A DNA stretch of 7,280 bases from Gammaproteobacteria bacterium (GTDB lineage Bacteria; Pseudomonadota; Gammaproteobacteria; SZUA-229). The stretch lies in contig JARFQK010000013.1 of the NCBI GenBank assembly GCA_029287815.1, positions 1-7,280 of the forward strand, in the 5' to 3' direction. Position 1 is the stretch's first letter; every line of letters begins with the position of its first letter. Made by a program: the position numbers and the translations under genes. Positions 1 through 5,706 of this stretch are shown piece after piece. The notes beneath the pieces were generated by a model that was given only the letters and a program-made list of their open reading frames with translations, made no database searches and was not told the origin of the DNA.

Positions 1-1913
1 GCCGCGAATGGCAAGGAGCGGTTGAGCGTGCCCTGGGTGGCCTGCGCACGACCATGTTGGTCCCCGAAGCCCGCTATCCGTTGATTACCCGCTGGCTGAA
101 TCAACGTCACACCGGCCTGCACGTGCGGGTCCAGGTGGTGCGCAAAGTCTACGGCACTGCGGAATTCAAAAGCGACGGTTACCTGCGCAAGCTGCAATGG
201 CGCGACCACCCGTACCGCGATTGGCTGAAACACCATTTGCAGCGTTTTGATCTGCACTGTGTCGCCAGCACCAAAGATCTCGACCGCACGCCGTATTCGC
301 TAACGCTGCAAGGACTGATTCATTTCGACAAAGGGCGTTTCGAGAAAAAAGACCGGCAGCGGATCGACGACAAACGCCAGTGGCAACTCGGTTTTTCCAA
401 CACGCTTCGACTGCACACGCTGCGCCAGGAAGCCGAACAGCTGGCTGGTGAGCTGGAGACACTCACGCAACAAACCAAACAACGCCGCGCGCTGATGGAC
501 CAGGTCGAACAACGCGCGCAACACTGGCAACAACTCGGCGGTTTTCACTGGCCGGAAATCGATGTACCGTATTGGCAAGCCCTGCAACACAGCCAACAGT
601 CGGACCTGGACGCACTGCAACAATCCGGGGGTGACCTCGAACAGGCGCAACAGCGCTGGCAGGCAGCCAAGCATGAGCTGGAGCAGCTGCAACAGCAACA
701 GACCGATCAGAACAAAATCATTGCCGGTTTCGAGAAGGACCGCGAACTGGCGCAGGCCGCCCAGGACAAAGCGCAGCTGATCGCGTCTGCCGGCCTCGAT
801 GACGCGGTGCGCGCCTGGCTGTGTCAAAGAGTCGCTGAACTGACCGCCGACCAGCTCGAACAGGCCCACGAGCTGGAAGCCAGGCATCGCGATACCCTGC
901 AGCGGCAGCTGAATGGTGCCAGCAATCGCAAGACGCAGGCGAGCAATCAAGCGGTATCGATCATGTCCACGTTCTACAGCAAGGACAATTGGCAGGCGAT
1001 CGCGGCTGACTGGGGCCGCAGCATCGAAAGCATCGATGATTATTTGCAGCATTTGGAGCAGCTGGAGCACGAAGGCCTGCCGGCGCTGGTCGAGAAGTTC
1101 AAGCAGCGCCTGAACAAACACACCACGTATTCGTTGGCCGGCATCAAATCGCGAATGGACGCAGAACGCGAAGAGATCAGCGAACGCATCGAAACCATCA
1201 ACCGGGTGCTGGTACGCACCGAGTTCCGTCCCGGCAGTCATTTGCGCCTGGGCATGAAATCCGAGCAATTCCCTCACGTGCAAGACTTCAACCGGCGCCT
1301 GATCCAGGTATTCGCCCAAGCCGGCAGCGATGACCACGAACAGCGCTTCCGGGACCTGCAGGCCGTGATCGCGATTCTAGACAAAGCCAGCGATCCGCTC
1401 ACCGCGAACAACAAGGAAAGCCTGCGCTTGCTCGACCCGCGCTACCAGCTGTCGTTCTACGCTGAAGAGCTCGACGCAGACACGCGCGAGGTTCGCGATG
1501 TATTGATGTCATCGAGCGGCAAGTCCGGAGGCGAGAAAGAATCATTCGCCGGCACCATCGTCGCGGCCAGCCTGGCGTATGTATTGACGCCGGAGGGCGC
1601 GGAACGGCCGACCTACTGCACGGTCTTTCTCGACGAAGCGTTTTCCAATACCGCCGAAGCCGTGAGTCGACGCGTGTTGCGCGTGTTCAAGGAACTGAAC
1701 ATCCATATCAACCTGATCACACCGTTCAAGAACCTGAATCTGGCGCGCGAGTCCGCCCGTTCCCTGGTGATTGCCGAGCGTGACGCGACCAGCCATGAAA
1801 GCCGCTTGTGCGAGGTGACCTGGGAAGAGCTGGACAAAACCCAAGCCGCCCGCGACCAGCAAAGCCGAATGCTTGCCAACGAACTTGGTATTGAGCTGGA
1901 ACATGCTTCATGA
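1..1913 (+). CDS. jetC: Wadjet JetC (SMC/MukB-like ATPase), 5'-truncated by window edge
   Basis: Partial gene: the frame is open from base 3 to the TGA at 1911-1913, 636 codons. The first in-frame ATG (54) is internal, because the codons before it (REWQGAVERALGGL) already belong to the conserved hinge-proximal block of this family. Visible order: probable hinge region (about 3-400), a Gln/Glu/Leu-rich coiled coil (about 400-800), a middle segment and further helices (about 800-1210), then the C-terminal ATPase lobe. That lobe shows the ABC signature SGGEK (1524-1538) and Walker B CTVFLDEA (1617-1640), with Asp at 1632 and Glu at 1635. The Walker A lobe lies outside the window. By family knowledge JetC is the SMC subunit that, with kleisin JetA and KITE protein JetB, extrudes DNA loops and presents small circular plasmids for cleavage. 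Its stop codon overlaps the jetD start, which supports JetC over a generic SbcC or MukB. Function here is inferred from homology and context. Confidence 0.93.
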   Translation, partial: REWQGAVERALGGLRTTMLVPEARYPLITRWLNQRHTGLHVRVQVVRKVYGTAEFKSDGYLRKLQWRDHPYRDWLKHHLQRFDLHCVASTKDLDRTPYSLTLQGLIHFDKGRFEKKDRQRIDDKRQWQLGFSNTLRLHTLRQEAEQLAGELETLTQQTKQRRALMDQVEQRAQHWQQLGGFHWPEIDVPYWQALQHSQQSDLDALQQSGGDLEQAQQRWQAAKHELEQLQQQQTDQNKIIAGFEKDRELAQAAQDKAQLIASAGLDDAVRAWLCQRVAELTADQLEQAHELEARHRDTLQRQLNGASNRKTQASNQAVSIMSTFYSKDNWQAIAADWGRSIESIDDYLQHLEQLEHEGLPALVEKFKQRLNKHTTYSLAGIKSRMDAEREEISERIETINRVLVRTEFRPGSHLRLGMKSEQFPHVQDFNRRLIQVFAQAGSDDHEQRFRDLQAVIAILDKASDPLTANNKESLRLLDPRYQLSFYAEELDADTREVRDVLMSSSGKSGGEKESFAGTIVAASLAYVLTPEGAERPTYCTVFLDEAFSNTAEAVSRRVLRVFKELNIHINLITPFKNLNLARESARSLVIAERDATSHESRLCEVTWEELDKTQAARDQQSRMLANELGIELEHAS

Positions 1914-3112
1914 GCGATTGGGGACTGTTGCCCGACGATGTGCGGGCGCTGTTGCTGAACAAGGAATGGGAGTCACCAAAAAATCTGCGTGAACGTCTTC
2001 TGGGAAAGCGACCTTTCCCATTGCAGGTCTCGCTCAAGGTCCCGACCGGTGCCCAGGCGCTGAAGCAGGTCGATCGCTTCCATGCCTTTATCAAGCAATG
2101 GCAGCAATCACCGCATCGGCATCGTATCCAGTGGGTACAACGACAATACCGTGAACTGGGCATCCACGAGATCCCGGCCACGCTGACACTCGACAGCCTG
2201 CAGGACCTGGTCGCCTTCATCGGGCCGAAAGCCGTTGCGCGCAATCAGCGCTGGGAAAAACGGATGGCGCCGTTGTTGGAGCTTGATGCCGACCTGTACC
2301 CGGTTCTGGTTCGTCACCTGCAGACGCTCGAGCAGATGAGTGAGGAAGATGCGACGCTGATCGCCAGACTGGTCACACAACTGCATCAAAACATCGGCCG
2401 CGAATCTTATCTGCGCGCACTGCCATTGAAACAGGTCGATACCAAGTTTCTTGAGAACAATCTTGCACTAATCGCCGATTTGCTCGATGCGCACCTTAAC
2501 GGCGAGATCACTGAAGCCAATGGCCTGCTGAACTGGCTCGGCTGTCGGGAGCTACCCAAGGCCTGGCTCCTTGTGCGCCCACTGTGCCCGCAGAGCCGAG
2601 AACGCCTGTGCGACCTGCCAGTCCTGCAATTGCCGACCCAGACTTTGCGTGAGACTTCGTTGCCGGCCGGCAATATTCTGATCGTTGAGAACAACCAGTC
2701 CGGCTTCGGCCTGCCCCGCCTGGACGATACGATCGCGGTGTTCGGTGGCGGAGCGAACGTGAGCTGGCTCGACGCCGGCTGGCTGCGCGACAAGCACATC
2801 GCCTACTGGGGCGATATCGACACCTGGGGATTCAATATACTCAGTGATGCGCGCCAATACCTGCCCTCATTGAACGCGTTGATGATGGACCGAAAAACGT
2901 TCGCGCAATTCCGCCAACGCGCGGTTCCCGAGCCTTCGCCAGTCGAGAAATTGCCGCCGAACCTGACCGCCGAAGAAATCGAATTGTTCGATGAACTCCG
3001 ATATGGCGGCTACAAAGGCTTGCGACTCGAGCAGGAACGGTTATCAGCCGATTACATCGCAAGCCAGCTACAGACGTGGTTATCGCAGACAACCAGGCCA
3101 ACGACCCGTTGA
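1910..3112 (+). CDS. jetD: Wadjet JetD / MksG, TOPRIM plasmid-cleaving nuclease
   Basis: Complete gene of 400 residues, the usual size for the family. The ATG at 1910 overlaps the jetC stop as ATGA, and no strong Shine-Dalgarno precedes it, so translational coupling is likely. The N-terminal part (about 1-190) matches the DUF3322-type arm domain, ending in the conserved block LPLKQVDTKFLEN (171-183). The C-terminal part (about 250-400) is the DUF2220 TOPRIM fold, related to topoisomerase VI subunit A: ILIVEN with Glu260, FGGGAN (278-283), YWGDIDTWGF with Asp302 and Asp304, MMDRKTF with Asp327, and RLEQERL with Glu374/Glu376. The acidic residues expected to bind Mg2+ are all present, so the nuclease looks intact. 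In Wadjet, JetD cuts closed circular DNA that has been looped by JetABC. It is the last gene of the operon, as is usual. Low uncertainty on family; activity is inferred. Confidence 0.94.
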   Translation: MSDWGLLPDDVRALLLNKEWESPKNLRERLLGKRPFPLQVSLKVPTGAQALKQVDRFHAFIKQWQQSPHRHRIQWVQRQYRELGIHEIPATLTLDSLQDLVAFIGPKAVARNQRWEKRMAPLLELDADLYPVLVRHLQTLEQMSEEDATLIARLVTQLHQNIGRESYLRALPLKQVDTKFLENNLALIADLLDAHLNGEITEANGLLNWLGCRELPKAWLLVRPLCPQSRERLCDLPVLQLPTQTLRETSLPAGNILIVENNQSGFGLPRLDDTIAVFGGGANVSWLDAGWLRDKHIAYWGDIDTWGFNILSDARQYLPSLNALMMDRKTFAQFRQRAVPEPSPVEKLPPNLTAEEIELFDELRYGGYKGLRLEQERLSADYIASQLQTWLSQTTRPTTR

Positions 3113-3148
3113 TCGATGATATCTCGCCACTGCCGTCCAACTTACGCG

Positions 3149-3214
3149 TCATTGCGAGCGTAGCGAAGCAATCTCGCGACACCCGCGTAATCTGCAGGAG
3201 ATTGCCGCGTCGCT
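3149..3214 (+). repeat. Intergenic palindromic repeat (cgtcattgcgagcg type), copy 1
   Basis: Begins 36 bp after the jetD stop with cgtcattgcgagcg and continues tagcgaagcaatctc. A perfect 8-bp stem pairs gcaatctc (3168-3175) with gagattgc (3198-3205), and a smaller alternative stem, aatct/agatt (3189-3193/3199-3203), lies inside. This matches a repeat well known from proteobacterial intergenic regions, whose accidental translation gives peptides such as RHCEERSDEAI. The expected right end (a mirror of the left end finishing in caatgacg) is missing: after ccgcgtcgct the sequence passes directly into the next element. It may act as an RNA hairpin at the 3' end of the jet transcript. Confidence 0.8.
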
Positions 3215-3234
3215 AGCCCGCATTTCTCACCAGG
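3213..3234 (+). repeat. Outer inverted repeat, left arm (IR-A left)
   Basis: A 22-bp arm, exactly complementary to 3676-3697. Its 19-bp core agcccgcatttctcaccag (3215-3233) differs from the inner arm at 3259-3277 at only two positions. Confidence 0.9.
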
Positions 3235-3258
3235 ATCACGGGAGCAGGCGCAGGAGTT

Positions 3259-3277
3259 AGCCCGCCTGTCTCACCAG
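3259..3277 (+). repeat. Inner inverted repeat, left arm (IR-B left)
   Basis: A 19-bp arm, agcccgcctgtctcaccag, exactly complementary to 3476-3494. It is a near-direct repeat of IR-A left, 17 of 19 bases identical, 44 bp downstream of it. Confidence 0.9.
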
Positions 3278-3297
3278 ATGGACGAGCCCGCACGTGA

Positions 3298-3454
3298 TCT
3301 TTGAATGCACAAAGAATTTTGCTCAGTCGGCAATACACAAGGTTATTCCACTCCTTAGCAAAATCCTTTTTGGCTAATCCGTCTGGAACGGATTTGGACC
3401 GCAAAGCGACCCCGAAGGGGTGAAATACAGGGATGTATTTCATCAATCCAAATC
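3298..3454 (+). other. Run of potential hairpins inside the inner unit
   Basis: Perfect stems read by eye: tctttg/caaaga (3298-3303/3310-3315, 6-nt loop); attttgct/agcaaaat (3316-3323/3357-3364); aatccgt/acggatt (3376-3382/3388-3394, 5-nt loop); gatttgga/tccaaatc (3391-3398/3447-3454), which encloses cccc/gggg (3410-3413/3417-3420) and tgaaatac/gtatttca (3421-3428/3435-3442, 6-nt loop). The third and fourth stems share bases 3391-3394 and so cannot both form in full. The density of stems suggests a folded RNA or single-stranded DNA; no known RNA family is recognised. Confidence 0.6.
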
Positions 3455-3475
3455 TCGGCGTGATAATCTCGCCCC

Positions 3476-3494
3476 CTGGTGAGACAGGCGGGCT
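3476..3494 (-). repeat. Inner inverted repeat, right arm (IR-B right)
   Basis: A perfect 19-bp reverse complement of 3259-3277, reading ctggtgagacaggcgggct on the + strand. The pairing does not extend beyond these ends (t at 3258 against g at 3495). Confidence 0.9.
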
Positions 3495-3526
3495 GGTGTT
3501 CGTAAGCGCCGCTCTGGAGCGAAAAG

Positions 3527-3657
3527 CGTAGCTATGGCTACGGTTTGAGTGAAGAGCAAGCCTACGGACGCGAAGACTAGCCTGAACCGTGATAGGCATG
3601 CTTGAAGAACACACTGTATTTTGATCATCAGGATTTTCTTCAAAGAGACCAATGCCT
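3527..3657 (+). other. Hairpins between the inner and outer right arms
   Basis: Perfect stems: cgtagc/gctacg (3527-3532/3537-3542, 4-nt loop); and a long imperfect hairpin made of aggcat/atgcct (3594-3599/3652-3657) around ttgaagaa/ttcttcaa (3602-3609/3636-3643). A further acggtt/aaccgt pair (3540-3545/3585-3590) competes with the first stem. No T-tract follows, so these are not typical terminators. Confidence 0.55.
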
Positions 3658-3675
3658 TCTCAGGATATAGCGCCG

Positions 3676-3697
3676 CCTGGTGAGAAATGCGGGCTAG
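3676..3697 (-). repeat. Outer inverted repeat, right arm (IR-A right)
   Basis: A perfect 22-bp reverse complement of 3213-3234, reading cctggtgagaaatgcgggct on the + strand plus the final ag. Confidence 0.9.
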
Positions 3698-3717
3698 TAA
3701 TGACGATTTACGCTTTC

Positions 3718-3876
3718 GTCATAGCGAGCGCAGCGAAGCATGAATCTTTCCTGGAGAAAGATTAACGCACAGCGTGCGGCCCCAAAGGGGCAACTTACAT
3801 GGATGTAACCTGTAATCTCTGGACGCTCGCGTTACGGATGGCGATTGCCGCGTCGCCGTGGCTGCTTGCAATGACG
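3718..3876. repeat. Composite palindromic repeat (cgtcattgcgagcg type), copy 2, with inserted hairpin module
   Basis: The left arm cgtcatagcgagcgcagcga (from 3718) and a degenerate reverse-complementary right arm ending in ttgcaatgacg (about 3843-3876) match the two ends of the same palindromic repeat as copy 1. Between them is a tandem run of hairpins: aatctttc/gaaagatt (3743-3750/3756-3763), cgcac/gtgcg (3766-3770/3774-3778), gcccc/ggggc (3779-3783/3787-3791) and ttaca/tgtaa (3795-3799/3804-3808). The last two resemble the cccc-gaa-gggg plus tacagggatgta segment at 3410-3438 of the neighbouring element. It ends 51 bp before the symporter start and could affect mRNA stability there. Confidence 0.6.
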
Positions 3877-3927
3877 GAGCAAACCAAATGCGTCTTCAAT
3901 GAGAGCTATTGGGCTTAGACCAGTCGT

Positions 3928-5526
3928 ATGAGCGAACATATCACTACAGCGATCCAGGCATTTGGCGGGCTAGGGATGTTCTTGCTCGGCATGATCATCA
4001 TGACCGAGGGTCTGCGCGAAGTGGCCGGCGATGCGATTCGCTCGGCGCTGATGCGGTTTTCCGCGACTCCAGCCAGTGGGGCTCTGACTGGTGCAATTAG
4101 TACCGCTATCCTGCAATCATCCAGCGCGACGACCGTTGCCGCGGTCGGTTTCGTCGGCGCCGGCCTGATGACATTCACATCCTCTCTGGGCATTATCTTC
4201 GGGGCCAACATTGGGACGACGATTACCGGCTGGATGGTGGCTTTGCTGGGGTTCAAATTGAAACTCGGCACGGTGATGTTGCCAGTGATACTCTTAGGTG
4301 CGTTGTTGCGACTGTTTGCCAAAGGCAAGGTTCGCTCGGCTGGTTACGCGTTGGCCGGTTTTGGCCTGATTTTCGTGGCGATCGGCGTCATGCAAACCGG
4401 CATGGCAGGGTTGCAGGGCATCGTGACCCCAGAGACCTTGCCGCCAGATACCGTTGTCGGACGTATTCAGACAGTAATGATCGGTGCGCTCGCAACAGTG
4501 ATCACACAATCGTCAAGCGCGGGTGTTGCTGCGACGATGACGGCCTTACACGCCGGCGCGATCAGTTTTGAGCAGGGGCTGGCGTTGATCATCGGCATGG
4601 ATGTCGGCACTACGATTACGGCCGTCATCGCAACGATCGGCGGCACCACCGCCGCGCGGCGCACCGGGGTGTCACACATGATCTATAATATGCTCACGGC
4701 TATGGGGGCGTTGTTGTTGATCAATCCGTATATCGGTTTCTGGCATCAGCTTTTCCCTGGGGCTCTCCACGCCAACGCGGAGATTGGGCTGGTCGCGTTT
4801 CATACCCTGTTCAACACCCTGGGCGTCATCCTGGTTTTGCCGGTGACCAGCCAGTTCGCCAGCATGATGAAGAAACTGATACCGGAGCAAAAGCTGGTCT
4901 ACAGCACTGCCTACGATGATCGTTTGCTGCAGACTCCAGCGTTCGCGCTGTCCGCCGTCCAGGAGCATCTGCTGTCGTATTACACAGTGATGCTCAATCA
5001 TCTTGAGTCGTTGCTCAGCTTTGACAAGACGGAGAGGCGTGCTGATCTGGCAAGAATGCGCACAGCACTGGATGAAACGCGGGAATATCTCGATCAAGTT
5101 GACCCCAGTTCGGCTTCCGATAACAGCTGGGAGCGTATGCTTGCTTTGGTGCATGCGCTCGACCACTTAAAGCGCTTGCGCGAACGCTGCGATGAAGAAC
5201 AGGGGCGAGCCGCGACTGCACGCGATGCCGAGGTGTTGTCGCCGATCAGTGGCGCACTGCTGGAGGTTATCGACTCGCTGTTACAGGATATGGTGACAGG
5301 CAATTGGGATGAGATAGTAGTGCGCAGCCGTGAGGTGGGTGGATATATCAATGAAAGCGTCGAGCCGATGCGCGACACCATCGCATCCAGCGTCGTTGAT
5401 GGCAAGATTGATGTGCCCGAGGCTACGGATTGTCTTGAGGCGCTCCGCTGGATAGAACGTGTCAGCCACCATGTGGCACGCATCGCTTTGCACCTGCAGC
5501 AGGCGCGACTGGCGAGTGGTAAATGA
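3928..5526 (+). CDS. Na+/phosphate symporter family protein with C-terminal PhoU-like domain
   Basis: 532 residues, the usual length for bacterial NptA/YjbB-type proteins. The ATG at 3928 is the first start after an in-frame TAG at 3916-3918; no clear Shine-Dalgarno precedes it. The membrane half (about 1-315) holds the two inverted Na/Pi repeats: QSSSATT (63-69) with FGANIGTT (91-98) in the first, and QSSSAG (194-199) with GMDVGTT (223-229) in the second, followed by the helix containing FHTLFNTLG (291-299). The second repeat has GMD where the first has GAN, a difference between halves that could alter substrate or ion binding. Residues about 335-525 form a soluble helical PhoU-like domain (HLLSYYTVMLNHLESLL; DHLKRLRER; HHVARIALHL). 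The family couples Na+ to phosphate movement across the inner membrane; direction and substrate here are inferred, and related proteins have been linked to phosphate export. Flanking genes give no functional clue. Confidence 0.93.
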   Translation: MSEHITTAIQAFGGLGMFLLGMIIMTEGLREVAGDAIRSALMRFSATPASGALTGAISTAILQSSSATTVAAVGFVGAGLMTFTSSLGIIFGANIGTTITGWMVALLGFKLKLGTVMLPVILLGALLRLFAKGKVRSAGYALAGFGLIFVAIGVMQTGMAGLQGIVTPETLPPDTVVGRIQTVMIGALATVITQSSSAGVAATMTALHAGAISFEQGLALIIGMDVGTTITAVIATIGGTTAARRTGVSHMIYNMLTAMGALLLINPYIGFWHQLFPGALHANAEIGLVAFHTLFNTLGVILVLPVTSQFASMMKKLIPEQKLVYSTAYDDRLLQTPAFALSAVQEHLLSYYTVMLNHLESLLSFDKTERRADLARMRTALDETREYLDQVDPSSASDNSWERMLALVHALDHLKRLRERCDEEQGRAATARDAEVLSPISGALLEVIDSLLQDMVTGNWDEIVVRSREVGGYINESVEPMRDTIASSVVDGKIDVPEATDCLEALRWIERVSHHVARIALHLQQARLASGK

Positions 5527-5561
5527 AAAAAGCGTTCTTAGCCATTGTTGTCCCACTTGCT

Positions 5562-5605
5562 CGTCATTGCGAGCGACGACAGCGGCGTAGCAAGCTCCTG
5601 AATCT
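5562..5605 (+). repeat. Intergenic palindromic repeat (cgtcattgcgagcg type), copy 3, partial
   Basis: Shares cgtcattgcgagcg with copy 1 (3149-3162), then diverges to acgacagcggcgtagcaagc and ends in ctcctgaatct, resembling the loop part of the other copies. A short hairpin gctcg/cgagc (5559-5563/5570-5574) spans its left end. The right arm seems to be lost. Confidence 0.65.
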
Positions 5606-5611
5606 AGCGCT

Positions 5612-5641
5612 TTCAAATCGGTGTTCGATATCATCTAATAA
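5612..5641 (+). promoter_or_regulatory. Weak sigma-70-like promoter candidate for ycaO
   Basis: TTCAAA (5612-5617) and TAATAA (5636-5641) are separated by 18 bp, with the ATG of ycaO 65 bp further on. The -35 box matches the consensus poorly, so this is a guess from position and the AT-rich stretch; read-through from the symporter gene is equally possible. Confidence 0.22.
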
Positions 5642-5706
5642 CTTGGTATGTCGGACAGCAATGGTTCTTAGCCCTATCCTGGTGAGAAAACGCATTAGCT
5701 CGCGCG

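Larger units (their letters stand above)
3213..3697. mobile_element. Candidate MITE-like nested inverted-repeat element (non-autonomous)
   Basis: The ends are perfect 22-bp inverted repeats (3213-3234 and 3676-3697) sharing the core agcccgcatttctcaccag. Both ends carry CTAG (3213-3216 and 3694-3697); as CTAG is palindromic this could be a 4-bp target duplication, as made by IS5-type transposases, which would make the element proper 3217-3693, or simply part of the arms. Inside sits a second perfect 19-bp inverted repeat (3259-3277/3476-3494) of nearly the same sequence, so an inner 236-bp unit is nested in a 485-bp one. No transposase is encoded. The interior is rich in small hairpins. Mobility is inferred only from terminal repeats and the absence of coding; a structured RNA or a recombination-site cluster is an alternative. 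Confidence 0.5.
3113..3927. other. 815-bp gene-free, inverted-repeat-rich spacer
   Basis: No convincing gene lies between jetD and the symporter gene. The open frames here (minus-strand 2841-3182, 3213-3614 and 3443-3652) run through the arms and hairpins of repeats and have no recognisable domain, so they are treated as chance translations. The spacer contains a palindromic repeat at 3149-3214, a nested inverted-repeat element at 3213-3697 and a composite palindrome at 3718-3876, listed separately. Bases 3113-3148 and 3877-3927 show nothing distinct: no clear sigma-70 promoter and no hairpin followed by a T-tract. A terminator for the jet operon is expected here, but only the repeat hairpins, which lack a T-tract, could serve. 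Confidence 0.85.
5527..5706. other. 180-bp spacer before ycaO
   Basis: Non-coding. It contains a fragment of the palindromic repeat (5562-5605), a weak promoter candidate (TTCAAA at 5612-5617, 18-bp gap, TAATAA at 5636-5641) and a 12-base match, cctggtgagaaa (5678-5689), to the end of the outer inverted repeat at 3676-3687. A 63-codon frame from 5523 to 5714 crosses this spacer, but it translates the repeat and overlaps both neighbouring genes, so it is not called. No terminator with a T-tract is seen after the symporter gene. Confidence 0.75.

Noticed and set aside
300..1337. Long minus-strand open frame of 345 codons
   Set aside because: It lies opposite jetC, is Leu/Gln-rich as expected from the complement of a Gln/Leu-rich coiled coil, and has no recognisable domain.
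3189..3203. Rho-independent terminator after jetD
   Set aside because: The hairpin aatct/agatt is short and AT-rich, and no T-tract follows; the larger 3168-3205 stem also lacks one.
3213..3614. Minus-strand frames of 133 and 69 codons (3213-3614 and 3443-3652)
   Set aside because: They translate the arms and hairpins of the inverted-repeat element; composition is odd and no domain is seen. Such frames are typical false genes in repeats.
3213..3697. Retron or integron attC site
   Set aside because: There is no reverse transcriptase or integrase nearby, and no attC-like core sites could be made out; the nested-repeat layout does not fit either.
3149..3876. CRISPR array
   Set aside because: The repeats are inverted, unequally spaced and few; there are no regular direct repeats with unique spacers and no cas genes.
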